A stretch of DNA of 10,001 nt from assembly GCA_945888535.1 (NCBI GenBank), contig CAMDAN010000087.1:1-10001 (forward strand). Reading direction: 5' to 3'. Positions within the stretch are counted from its first letter, which is position 1. Each line of letters opens with the position of its first letter. Below the pieces are notes generated by a model that made no database searches, had not been told where the DNA came from, and saw only the letters and a list, made by a program, of their open reading frames with translations. Both the position numbers and the translations under genes were made by a program. Shown piece by piece: positions 1 to 6,982 of the stretch. Source of the DNA: Bordetella parapertussis (lineage in GTDB: Bacteria; Pseudomonadota; Gammaproteobacteria; Burkholderiales; Burkholderiaceae_C).

Positions 1-73
1 CCAACATCGCGGGCATGAGTTGAATTTGGTAATCCACCAAAACTAACTGACTGGCATCGGCTTCTAACAACAT
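1..73 (-). CDS. Isochorismatase-family cysteine hydrolase, N-terminal fragment (cut by left edge)
   Basis: Reading the minus strand from the ATG at 73-71 gives 24 open codons, beginning MLLEADASQLVLVDYQ and continuing to the window edge. The hydrophobic strand LVLVD followed by Y-Q, with Asp14 and Gln16, is the usual opening of isochorismatase-like hydrolases. In that family this Asp is the first residue of the Asp-Lys-Cys catalytic triad; the Lys and Cys would lie outside the window. Members hydrolyse isochorismate, nicotinamide or other small amides and ethers, so the substrate cannot be told from this fragment. A purine-rich GAAAGA lies about six bases upstream of the start as a weak ribosome binding site. 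The gene is divergent from the NlpC/P60 gene. The family call rests on one short motif, so it is moderately sure. Confidence 0.68.
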   Translation of the reverse strand, partial: MLLEADASQLVLVDYQIQLMPAML

Positions 74-164
74 AGTGTTCTTTCGCTGGGGTTAAGTAAG
101 GCGAGCATAACCAATCTGCAATATTCACCCAAAAGTCACAAAAGCACACTTAAGCATTGGCAAC

Positions 165-184
165 GTTGTTTGCAATAAAACAAC
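165..184. repeat. 7-bp perfect inverted repeat in divergent intergenic region
   Basis: GTTGTTT (165-171) and AAACAAC (178-184) are exact reverse complements with a 6-base spacer. The repeat covers the candidate -35 box of the NlpC/P60 gene and lies about 90-110 bases upstream of the divergent isochorismatase-family start. It could be an operator or a chance event in AT-rich DNA. The stem is weak and not followed by a T run, so it is not a convincing terminator. Confidence 0.35.
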
Positions 185-199
185 AAAAACTAAGATAAT
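170..199 (+). promoter_or_regulatory. Candidate sigma-70 promoter for the NlpC/P60 gene
   Basis: TTGCAA (170-175) and GATAAT (194-199) are separated by 18 bases. They match the -35 and -10 consensus at four and five of six positions. Transcription would start near 206, leaving a leader of about 60 bases before the ATG at 268. The surrounding 74-267 region is clearly richer in A+T than the genes. The match is by eye only and the -35 overlaps an inverted repeat. Confidence 0.4.
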
Positions 200-267
200 C
201 AATAGGTTAGCGTTAATTCCTCACGTTTTTTCTCTGCTATCGCGTCTAACAGTGGTACCATGTCCAG

Positions 268-819
268 ATGCACAAACTGGCCACCCTCGTTACAACCCTC
301 GCCTTGGCGGGTGGCCCTGCTATGGCTGAGCCGGCAGCGGCGGGTGATGATATGGCTGGTTTTTTGGCTGAAAAAGGCTTGATTGCCAAGATGGGAGACG
401 TCACAACCCAAGTGCAGGCCAAGGCATCCGACTTAGTTATTGGTGCCATGGGATTCTTAGGGGTCCCCTACCGCTTTGGTGGAACCAGCATAGAAACGGG
501 GTTTGACTGCAGTGGGTTTGTCAAAGCCATTTACGAGCAGACCATCGGTTTGGCTCTTCCTCGCAACGCAGCGCAACAAGCTGCAGCGACGCAAACCATT
601 AAAAAATCAGAACTGCGCCCGGGCGACCTGGTCTTTTTCAATACGATGCGAAAGGCGTTCAGCCATGTCGGCATCTATGTGGGTAACGGCAAGTTCATTC
701 ACTCGCCCAAACCTGGCGCCGAAGTTCGGGTCGAAGACATGGGAGTTGCCTATTGGGCACGCCGGTTTGATGGTGCAAGGCGCGTCCCTGTTGAGACCAA
801 CGCCGGCACCGCGCCTTAA
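268..819 (+). CDS. Secreted NlpC/P60 (C40 family) cell-wall peptidase
   Basis: This is a 183-residue protein with an N-terminal signal peptide (about residues 1-20, hydrophobic stretch then P-A-M-A before E21), a short linker, and an NlpC/P60 domain from about residue 55 to 172. The domain shows the expected catalytic residues: Cys81 in DCSGFV, His133 in SHVGIYVG and His145 in FIHSP. It also has the GVPYRFGG entry motif and the RPGDLVFF strand. Family members are papain-like endopeptidases that cut peptidoglycan stem peptides, usually D-Glu to diamino acid bonds, in the periplasm. The first in-frame start after the stop at 247-249 is this ATG, so no longer form is possible, although no good Shine-Dalgarno sequence precedes it. 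The signal peptide has only one Lys near its start. There is no lipobox cysteine, so it should be soluble rather than a lipoprotein. It converges on clpB with 22 bases between the stop codons. Confidence 0.92.
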   Translation: MHKLATLVTTLALAGGPAMAEPAAAGDDMAGFLAEKGLIAKMGDVTTQVQAKASDLVIGAMGFLGVPYRFGGTSIETGFDCSGFVKAIYEQTIGLALPRNAAQQAAATQTIKKSELRPGDLVFFNTMRKAFSHVGIYVGNGKFIHSPKPGAEVRVEDMGVAYWARRFDGARRVPVETNAGTAP

Positions 820-841
820 AGCCTCTCCAAAGCGCCTCTTC

Positions 842-3439
842 TTAAGTTTCTTTGGTGAAAGAAAATTCACCTGGCGCACGAATCGGATCCACACCGACTT
901 GGATCACATCCTTAGGCAGGAAACATCCCTCCAACAGCAATTTCGACAGTGGATTTTCCAGCCGCTGTTGAATGGCACGCTTGAGCGGGCGAGCACCATA
1001 CACAGGATCAAAGCCCACCTTGGCTAACTCCGCGACCGCGGCATCAGAAACTGCCAACACATAGTCCATTTTCTCCATGCGAGCGATCAGCGTCTGCAGC
1101 TGAATTTTTGCAATATTCGAAATGTGGGACGCGTTCAAGGCATGGAACACCACGATTTCGTCAATGCGATTTAAAAACTCGGGTCGGAAGTGATTTTTCA
1201 GCTCGCCTGTGACTGCCTCTTTGATGTCCTCAGTGCTTTGCCCCACCATGCTTTGAATCAAGGGAGACCCTATATTGCTAGTCATCACAATCACTGTATT
1301 TTTAAAATCAACCGTTCTGCCTTGGCCATCGGTGAGCCGTCCATCATCTAGAACCTGCAGCAAAACATTGAATACATCCGGATGGGCCTTCTCAACTTCG
1401 TCAAGGAGCAAAACGCTATAGGGCTTACGGCGCACTGCTTCGGTCAGATACCCGCCCTCCTCGTAACCCACATAACCTGGTGGCGCACCAATCAATCGGG
1501 CCACGGAATGTTTTTCCATGAACTCGCTCATATCGATACGAATCAGGTGGTCTTCGCTGTCAAACAAAAACCCGGCCAGTGTTTTACAGAGCTCGGTTTT
1601 TCCCACTCCGGTCGGGCCTAAAAACAAGAATGAACCGGTGGGTCGGTTAGGGTCAGAGAGGCCTGAGCGGGAGCGGCGTATCGCGTTGGATATGGCACCA
1701 ATGGCTTCGTCTTGCCCCACAACGCGGTTATGAAGTTTTGTCTCCATTTGGAGAAGTTTTTCTCTGTCGCCTTGCATCATTTTTGACACTGGGATTCCCG
1801 TGGCGCGACTCACCACCTCAGCAATCTCTTCGGCGCCCACTTGGGTTCGCAATAAGCGCGGAGCAGCTCCTTCACCCCGAACCGCTTCACGCGCCTGTAC
1901 CTCTTTCATTCGCTTTTCTAACTCAGGTAACTTTCCATATTGCAATTCAGCTACTTTGTTGAAATCGCCTTTACGGGTGAGTTCTTCAATTTGAAATTTC
2001 AGCTTTTCAATGTCTTCACGAACTTGGCTACTTCCCAAGGCGCTGGCCTTTTCTGCTTTCCAAATTTCGTCAAGGTCTGCAATCTCTTTTTGTAAGCGGG
2101 CGATCTCTTCGTTGATGAGTTCAAATCGCTTTTGAGACGCTTCGTCCTTTTCCTTTTTGACGGCTTCGCGCTCAATTTGAAGTTGGATAAAGCGCCGATC
2201 TAATTTATCCATAACTTCGGGCTTGGAGTCCATCTCGATTTTGACTTTAGACGCAGCCTCGTCAATCAAGTCGATGGCTTTGTCAGGCAAAAATCGGTCA
2301 GTGATATAGCGATGGCTCAACTCTGCAGCAGCAACGATGGCAGGATCGGTGATATCTACATTGTGGTGCTTTTCATAGCGCTCTTTCAGGCCACGCAAGA
2401 TGGCGATCGTCGCTTCCACACTGGGTTCCCCCACCAGAATTTTCTGAAATCTTCGCTCAAGAGCCGCATCTTTTTCAATGTACTTTCGGTATTCATCCAA
2501 CGTAGTCGCGCCGACGCAATGCAACTCCCCACGGGCCAGTGCAGGTTTGAGCATATTGCCTGCATCCATCGCGCCTTCGGCTTTGCCAGCCCCAACCATG
2601 GTGTGCAACTCATCAATAAAGACAATGGTTTGGCCTTCGTCTTTTGCCAAATCTTTGAGAACATTTTTAAGGCGCTCTTCAAACTCTCCGCGGAACTTGG
2701 CACCGGCTAAGAGGGACGCCATGTCTAATGACAGAACACGCTTTCCTTTGAGGGAATCAGGGACTTCGCCTGAAACGATACGCTGCGCCAAGCCTTCCAC
2801 AATCGCGGTTTTTCCAACACCGGGTTCGCCAATAAGCACTGGGTTGTTTTTAGTTCGTCGTTGCAACACTTGAATCGCCCGGCGAATTTCATCGTCACGG
2901 CCAATCACTGGATCGAGCTTGCCAGCGCGGGCCCGCTCCGTCAGGTCAACACAGTATTTTTTGAGCGATTCACGCTGATCTTCGGCATCAGCGCTGTCAA
3001 CGCTTTGCCCGCCGCGCACGGCTTCAATCGCCGCTTCCATGCTTTTTCTTCCAACGCCTTGGGCTTGTGCTTGTTTAGAAAAATCGGATTTACTGTCAGC
3101 CAGCGCGAGAAAAAACAATTCACTTGCAACAAATTGATCGCCCCGTTTGATGGATTCTTTTTCCGCCGCTTGCAGCAAGCTCACCATATCGCGACCCACT
3201 TGAACCTGTTCATGGCCTTGGACTTGAGGTAACTTCTTGATAGCAGCTTCCGCAGCGACGAGTAAACCCTGCACATTGACGCCAGCGCGCTGAAGCAAGG
3301 CCTTGGGCCCGCCGTCTTGGCGCAACATGGCCGCAACCACGTGGGGCAGCTCAATGAACGCGTGGTCTTGCCCGATCGCCAACGTTTGTGCGTCCGATAA
3401 AGCCTCTTGAAATTTACTGGTGAGTTTGTCTACACGCAT
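842..3439 (-). CDS. clpB: ATP-dependent chaperone ClpB (protein disaggregase)
   Basis: This 865-residue protein is close to the usual ClpB length and collinear with the E. coli protein. It is a cytosolic hexameric Hsp100 AAA+ machine that works with DnaK to pull polypeptides out of aggregates. Visible parts are the double Clp-N domain (about 1-145), the first AAA+ domain with Walker A GEPGVGKT (204-211), Walker B IVFIDE (272-277) and ERRF (328-331), a long charged coiled-coil middle domain (about 405-525) that separates ClpB from ClpA/ClpC, and the second AAA+ domain with Walker A GPTGVGKT (608-615), Walker B VLLLDE (676-681), pore loop GYVGYEEGG (655-663) and Arg758 in FLNRIDE. I see no ClpP-docking IGF/IGL loop, consistent with a non-proteolytic role. 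The first pore loop reads KFRGEF (Phe249) where E. coli has Tyr. The start is fixed by AGGAG at 3446-3450 and a typical MRVDKLT N-terminus. A sigma-32 promoter lies just upstream. Confidence 0.98.
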   Translation of the reverse strand: MRVDKLTSKFQEALSDAQTLAIGQDHAFIELPHVVAAMLRQDGGPKALLQRAGVNVQGLLVAAEAAIKKLPQVQGHEQVQVGRDMVSLLQAAEKESIKRGDQFVASELFFLALADSKSDFSKQAQAQGVGRKSMEAAIEAVRGGQSVDSADAEDQRESLKKYCVDLTERARAGKLDPVIGRDDEIRRAIQVLQRRTKNNPVLIGEPGVGKTAIVEGLAQRIVSGEVPDSLKGKRVLSLDMASLLAGAKFRGEFEERLKNVLKDLAKDEGQTIVFIDELHTMVGAGKAEGAMDAGNMLKPALARGELHCVGATTLDEYRKYIEKDAALERRFQKILVGEPSVEATIAILRGLKERYEKHHNVDITDPAIVAAAELSHRYITDRFLPDKAIDLIDEAASKVKIEMDSKPEVMDKLDRRFIQLQIEREAVKKEKDEASQKRFELINEEIARLQKEIADLDEIWKAEKASALGSSQVREDIEKLKFQIEELTRKGDFNKVAELQYGKLPELEKRMKEVQAREAVRGEGAAPRLLRTQVGAEEIAEVVSRATGIPVSKMMQGDREKLLQMETKLHNRVVGQDEAIGAISNAIRRSRSGLSDPNRPTGSFLFLGPTGVGKTELCKTLAGFLFDSEDHLIRIDMSEFMEKHSVARLIGAPPGYVGYEEGGYLTEAVRRKPYSVLLLDEVEKAHPDVFNVLLQVLDDGRLTDGQGRTVDFKNTVIVMTSNIGSPLIQSMVGQSTEDIKEAVTGELKNHFRPEFLNRIDEIVVFHALNASHISNIAKIQLQTLIARMEKMDYVLAVSDAAVAELAKVGFDPVYGARPLKRAIQQRLENPLSKLLLEGCFLPKDVIQVGVDPIRAPGEFSFTKET

Positions 3440-3445
3440 CGTGAT

Positions 3446-3450
3446 CTCCT
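3446..3450 (-). promoter_or_regulatory. Shine-Dalgarno of clpB
   Basis: AGGAG on the minus strand sits six bases before the clpB ATG (3439-3437). This is good spacing and fixes the start codon. With the transcription start predicted near 3455, the 5' leader is only about 16-18 bases. That leaves no room for an RNA thermometer, so heat control is expected to be at transcription. Confidence 0.8.
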
Positions 3451-3461
3451 AATTCAGCTGT

Positions 3462-3490
3462 AGTTGGGGCTGTACGCAGACATTTTCAAG
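3462..3490 (-). promoter_or_regulatory. Heat-shock (sigma-32/RpoH) promoter of clpB
   Basis: On the minus strand CTTGAAA (3490-3484) is followed after 14 bases by CCCCAACTA (3469-3461). The RpoH consensus is CTTGAAA, an 11-16 base spacer, and CCCCATnTA. The -35 is a full match and the -10 differs only at the T after CCCCA. Its position about 25 bases upstream of the clpB ATG is right for initiation a few bases before the ribosome binding site. ClpB is a classical member of the sigma-32 regulon in proteobacteria. Confidence 0.85.
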
Positions 3491-3494
3491 GCCA

Positions 3495-3523
3495 ATCGGA
3501 AAACGAACCTTGTCCCATGTCAA
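3495..3523 (-). promoter_or_regulatory. Possible second (sigma-70-like) promoter upstream of clpB
   Basis: A perfect TTGACA lies at 3523-3518 on the minus strand. It is followed after 17 bases by TCCGAT (3500-3495), a poor -10 with three of six matches. It could give basal clpB expression independent of heat, or be chance. The -35 also lies inside a small inverted repeat between moaE and clpB. Confidence 0.25.
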
Positions 3524-3525
3524 GG
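3508..3525 (-). terminator. Weak hairpin after moaE, possible attenuating terminator
   Basis: On the minus strand CCTTG (3525-3521) and CAAGG (3512-3508) can pair around an 8-base loop, followed by a T-rich TTCGTTTT. It lies 24 bases past the moaE stop, where the threonine/Moco transcript would be expected to end. The five-pair stem is too short for a strong intrinsic terminator, so some read-through into clpB is likely. Confidence 0.25.
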
Positions 3526-3548
3526 GAAAAGCTCACTCCATCCCGTTA

Positions 3549-4034
3549 TTAGGCGTTGCTTGCGACGATGCCCCAGCGGGCTAAAGCTGCATCATCCGTT
3601 ACCCGTGCGTCAACCCAGTGTGCGCCGTCTGGAGTTTGTTCTTTTTTCCAAAAAGGGGCTTGAGTTTTTAAATAGTCCATCAAAAACTCGCAGGCCTGAA
3701 AGCTTTCACCCCGATGTGCAGATGCCACCAGCACCAAGACCACAGGATCTTGGGGAAGCAATACGCCGATGCGGTGGACCACACGTGCGCCCAAAATATC
3801 AAACCGCCGATGGGCTTCATCGATCATGGCCTCAATCGATTTTTCGGTCATCCCGGGGTAATGCTCGAGCTCTAAAGATTGCACGCTATTGGCATGCAAA
3901 TCATCTTGGATGTTTCGGTCCCGCACGGTCCCCAAAAAACTGCAGACCGCGCCAACGCGTGGGTCGTTGGCTTGCACAAGGGCAATTTCTTGTGCAATGT
4001 CGAATGTTTCGCTCTGAATTCGAACCCGAGCCAT
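3549..4034 (-). CDS. moaE: Molybdopterin synthase catalytic subunit MoaE
   Basis: This 161-residue protein is the large subunit of cytosolic molybdopterin synthase. The enzyme moves two sulfurs from MoaD thiocarboxylate onto cyclic pyranopterin monophosphate to form molybdopterin. The family landmarks are present: FLGTVRD (34-39 region), LELEHYPGM (54-62), the AHRG segment (106-109) and the MDYLKTQAPFWKKE segment (119-132). Lys123 and Lys130 align with E. coli Lys119 and Lys126, which contact the MoaD C-terminus and substrate. Length is slightly above the E. coli protein (about 150). The start lies five bases after the moaD stop, with AGGCGG inside the moaD end as a possible ribosome binding site. 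MoaD and MoaE act as a 2:2 complex, which fits the tight coupling. No frameshift or missing key residue is seen. Confidence 0.96.
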   Translation of the reverse strand: MARVRIQSETFDIAQEIALVQANDPRVGAVCSFLGTVRDRNIQDDLHANSVQSLELEHYPGMTEKSIEAMIDEAHRRFDILGARVVHRIGVLLPQDPVVLVLVASAHRGESFQACEFLMDYLKTQAPFWKKEQTPDGAHWVDARVTDDAALARWGIVASNA

Positions 4035-4039
4035 AAGTG

Positions 4040-4291
4040 TTAACCGCCTGTCACAGGAGGGAAAAAAGCCACTTCACACCCATCGATCAACTCGCTACTT
4101 TCTTCCGCCATGTTTTGATTCAAAGCCATTCTGACGACCTTGCCACGATGCAAAGCCTCTGAGGGCGGGCCTTCTCTTTGGGCTAAAGAATCACGCAACT
4201 GCGCAAGCGTGTGCGCCGACGTTTCGATGGTTTCAGACGCGCAACCCATGGCTTCACGGATCGAAGCGAAATATTTAAGGTGAACACGCAT
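4040..4291 (-). CDS. moaD: Molybdopterin synthase sulfur carrier subunit MoaD
   Basis: This 83-residue protein has a ubiquitin-like fold and ends in VTGG. The exposed C-terminal Gly-Gly is adenylated and converted to a thiocarboxylate that donates sulfur in molybdopterin synthase. The start VHLKYFASIREAMG and the FFPPVTGG end are typical of the family. I chose the ATG at 4291-4289. A GTG directly before it (4294-4292) would add one residue, but AAGG at 4295-4302 is better spaced for the ATG. It starts nine bases after the moeA stop and ends five bases before moaE. The activating enzyme MoeB is not in the window and must be encoded elsewhere. Confidence 0.94.
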   Translation of the reverse strand: MRVHLKYFASIREAMGCASETIETSAHTLAQLRDSLAQREGPPSEALHRGKVVRMALNQNMAEESSELIDGCEVAFFPPVTGG

Positions 4292-4300
4292 CACTAAACC

Positions 4301-5545
4301 TTAACCCAAAAGATCATTGAACGCCACAAACCCCACCTGATCGCCCTGGCGAATCGACTGGCCTGCTGGATTGTCCACCAACCCATCGCCCCAGACGACC
4401 GAACTCAATACCCCTGAACTTTGATTTGGAAAAAGGTCTAAGCCGCCCTTTGTGTTCCTGCGCACGCGTAAAAATTCTTGCCGCTTATCGGGTCTGAGCC
4501 AGTCAAAGTCTGCCCGCATCAAAGTCACTGGAAGGGCTGATGGATGCACGCCCTGCAATCGCTGCAAGAAGGGGCGAACTAACACAAGAAACGTGACAAA
4601 ACTCGATACCGGGTTGCCCGGTAAACCAATGAAATGGCATGCGCCAATGCGACCATGCGCAAAAGGCTTGCCTGGTTTGATGGCAATTTGCCAAAGGTCC
4701 AAGCTACCCAAACTTTGAACGGCCGGTTTAACGTGGTCTTCTTCCCCAACAGAGACACCGCCACTGGTCAAAACTAGGTCGTTGCTCTCCGACGCGAGTC
4801 GAAGGGCCGCAATAGTCGCCTCTCTTTGGTCAGGAATGATCCCAAAGTCAGTGACATCACATCCCAAGCGCCGAAGCAGACTGCTTAAAAAGAAACGGTT
4901 GGAGTTGTAAATGGCGCCCGCCGGCATCGCTTGGGGTTCTATATCCCCTGGCATCACCAACTCATCGCCTGTAGAAAACAAAGCGACGCGCGGCTTGCGA
5001 ACGACACACAAATTCCCCAAACCAATACTGGCTGCCATACCCAATTCAGCTGGGCCCAAGCGTTGTCCTGCGGCCAAAACAACCTCGCCCTTGGTAACGT
5101 CTTCGCCTGAGCGGCGTATCCACTGCCCAATGGAGGGTGTTTGGTTGACTTGAATACGCAGTTCGGTGTCTTGCGGATTGGCAGCAGGCAGTTCGACACA
5201 GTCTTCTTGCATAACGACGGCATCTGCACCGAAAGGAATCGGTGCGCCGGTAAAAATTCGGGCTGCAGTCCCCGCAAGCAGTGCTTGCGGATTCGTCCCT
5301 GCTGGAATTCGTTGTGATACGGGCAAAATTCCATTGCAAGCACCCACATCATCCAACCGAACGGCATACCCATCCATCGAGGAATTGTCTTGCGGTGGAA
5401 CCTGTAATTCTGAGCTAGCGGCCTGCGCTAATACCCGACCATCCGCCTGCATGGTAGAAACCCACTCGGTTTCAAGTCGCGTTCCCTCAAGGCTTGCGAG
5501 AAGCTGCGCTAATGCGGTCTCCAAAGGCAAGAGGGGTTTACGCAT
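4301..5545 (-). CDS. moeA: Molybdopterin molybdenumtransferase MoeA
   Basis: This 414-residue protein is of normal length (E. coli 411). It inserts molybdate into adenylylated molybdopterin, the last step of basic Moco assembly, in the cytosol. Family motifs occur in order: DNSSMDGYA (53-61), IFTGAPIPFGADAVVMQE (97-114), SGEDV (146-150), FSTGDEL (190-196), TSGGVSVGEED (260-270), IKPGKP (289-294) and GLPGNPVS (307-314). These cover the linker, the MoCF-like domain that binds the pterin phosphate and AMP, and the C-terminal beta domain. The start is six bases after the thrC stop and has no clear Shine-Dalgarno. An ATG overlapping the thrC stop would hit a stop after three codons, so the chosen ATG is the only workable one. 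Expression probably depends on translational coupling to thrC. Confidence 0.96.
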   Translation of the reverse strand: MRKPLLPLETALAQLLASLEGTRLETEWVSTMQADGRVLAQAASSELQVPPQDNSSMDGYAVRLDDVGACNGILPVSQRIPAGTNPQALLAGTAARIFTGAPIPFGADAVVMQEDCVELPAANPQDTELRIQVNQTPSIGQWIRRSGEDVTKGEVVLAAGQRLGPAELGMAASIGLGNLCVVRKPRVALFSTGDELVMPGDIEPQAMPAGAIYNSNRFFLSSLLRRLGCDVTDFGIIPDQREATIAALRLASESNDLVLTSGGVSVGEEDHVKPAVQSLGSLDLWQIAIKPGKPFAHGRIGACHFIGLPGNPVSSFVTFLVLVRPFLQRLQGVHPSALPVTLMRADFDWLRPDKRQEFLRVRRNTKGGLDLFPNQSSGVLSSVVWGDGLVDNPAGQSIRQGDQVGFVAFNDLLG

Positions 5546-5551
5546 ACAACA

Positions 5552-6982
5552 TCAGTAACCGCATTCTTCGGCGATAAATGCCTTCACCGCAGTGACATCG
5601 GACGCCATGAGTTTGACTTTTTTAGGCAAGGCCTCAATCCCAATAAATTTTTCTGGGCGATCAGGTTCTAGGCCTAAGGCCTCCACCAGCGTTGCAGCAA
5701 ATTTAATTGGCAAGGCGGTTTCTAAAACCAACATAGGAACGTTAGACGTACGGTACGTCAACGCAACCTTTAATCCGTCAGCGGTATGGGTATCGACCAT
5801 CACACCGTAACGTTTCCAAGTATCACGGATGGTTTGTAGCCGATCTTCGTGGGTACTCTTGCCACTGGCAAACCCATAGCGCGACGAAGCTTCTGGAAAG
5901 TGTGAATCAGCACTTAAATCAAACCGCCCTTTTTGAGACACTTGCGTTCCAAACAAATCCGCTGTTTTGCTTCCATCGCGACCAATCAGGTCAAAAATGA
6001 AACGTTCAAAATTACTGGCCTTCGAAATATCCATGGAAGGGCTTGATGTTTCATGCGTATCCGATGATCCCCGAACCCGGTAAATTCCAGTGCGAAAAAA
6101 CTCATCCAGCACATCATTTTCATTGGTCGCAACCACCAGCTTAGCAATGGGCAGGCCCATCATCCGTGCGACATGGCCGGCGCAAACGTTGCCGAAATTT
6201 CCACTCGGAACAGTGAAACTCACCCGCTGCGTATTGCTAGTCGTTGCTTGCAAATAGCCCGCAAAGTAATACACCACCTGGGCCATCAAACGCGCCCAGT
6301 TGATCGAATTGACTGTGCCGATTTTGTATTTGCGCTTGAAATCCAAATCGTTAGACACAGCTTTAACCAAGTCTTGGCAGTCATCAAAGACCCCATCCAC
6401 AGCCAAGTTGTAAATATTGGCATCCATCAGGCTGAACATTTGCGCCTGTTGAAAAGGACTCATTCGCCCGTTCGGACTGGTCATGAAAACCCGAACCCCT
6501 TTTTTGCCGCGCATGGCGTATTCCGCTGCACTGCCTGTGTCTCCGCTGGTAGCGCCAAAAATATTCAATTCTTCGCCGCGGCGGGCTAATTCGTATTCAA
6601 ACAAATTCCCCAAAAGTTGCATTGCCATGTCTTTGAAAGCCAATGTGGGGCCGTTTGATAAGGCTTCTAAATACAAACCATCTTCCAACTTTTTCAAAGG
6701 AACAATGGCTTGGGTACCAAACACCGCTTCGGTGTAAGTTTTTCGGCACAACATTCGCAAATCATCGGAAGGAATGTCGTCCACATACAAAGACAAAACC
6801 TCAAAGGCAAGATCGGCGTATGACAGGCTTCTCAAGCGCGTTAAGGTTGCATCGTCCACCTGTGGGTAACTCTCTGGCAAATACAGCCCTCCATCAGGGG
6901 CCAAGCCTTCTAACAAAATCTCACAAAAACGCTTTGAGGCAATGGGGGCAGCGCCTTGGCTGCGGGTTGAAATGTAGCGCAT
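5552..6982 (-). CDS. thrC: Threonine synthase
   Basis: This 476-residue PLP enzyme converts O-phospho-L-homoserine to L-threonine plus phosphate, the last step of threonine synthesis. The N-terminus MRYISTRSQ is typical of the long proteobacterial/fungal type. The PLP-binding Lys is Lys117 in PTLAFKDMA. Further landmarks are GATSGDTGSAA (143-153), the VNSINWARLMAQ segment (224-235) and the phosphate-binding loop SGNFGN (260-265). Its ATG shares one base with the hom stop (TAATG), with GAAGAG eight bases upstream as ribosome binding site. This indicates coupled translation with Hom, the enzyme two steps earlier. The kinase that makes its substrate (ThrB or a ThrB2-type protein) is not in the window. 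No domain is missing. Confidence 0.97.
   Translation of the reverse strand: MRYISTRSQGAAPIASKRFCEILLEGLAPDGGLYLPESYPQVDDATLTRLRSLSYADLAFEVLSLYVDDIPSDDLRMLCRKTYTEAVFGTQAIVPLKKLEDGLYLEALSNGPTLAFKDMAMQLLGNLFEYELARRGEELNIFGATSGDTGSAAEYAMRGKKGVRVFMTSPNGRMSPFQQAQMFSLMDANIYNLAVDGVFDDCQDLVKAVSNDLDFKRKYKIGTVNSINWARLMAQVVYYFAGYLQATTSNTQRVSFTVPSGNFGNVCAGHVARMMGLPIAKLVVATNENDVLDEFFRTGIYRVRGSSDTHETSSPSMDISKASNFERFIFDLIGRDGSKTADLFGTQVSQKGRFDLSADSHFPEASSRYGFASGKSTHEDRLQTIRDTWKRYGVMVDTHTADGLKVALTYRTSNVPMLVLETALPIKFAATLVEALGLEPDRPEKFIGIEALPKKVKLMASDVTAVKAFIAEECGY

Noticed and set aside
199..411. 70-codon open frame antisense to the start of the NlpC/P60 gene, ending in a protein-like charged tail
   Set aside because: It lies opposite a signal peptide and conserved N-terminus, has no ribosome binding site, and resembles no family I know. 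It is most likely a shadow of the real gene.
777..817. Exact 8-base inverted repeat AAGGCGCG / CGCGCCTT at the end of the NlpC/P60 gene, as a possible bidirectional terminator between the convergent genes
   Set aside because: The loop is 25 bases, the left arm is deep in the coding sequence, and no T run follows on either strand. A weaker GCGC stem at 811-833 has a mismatch. Neither is convincing.
3440..3461. RNA thermometer (ROSE or fourU type) in the clpB leader
   Set aside because: The predicted leader is only about 16-18 bases and has no sequence that pairs well with the AGGAG.
4954..5373. 139-codon frame on the same strand as moeA in another phase
   Set aside because: It is wholly inside moeA, whose motifs are intact across the region. 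The composition follows from the coding bias of moeA.
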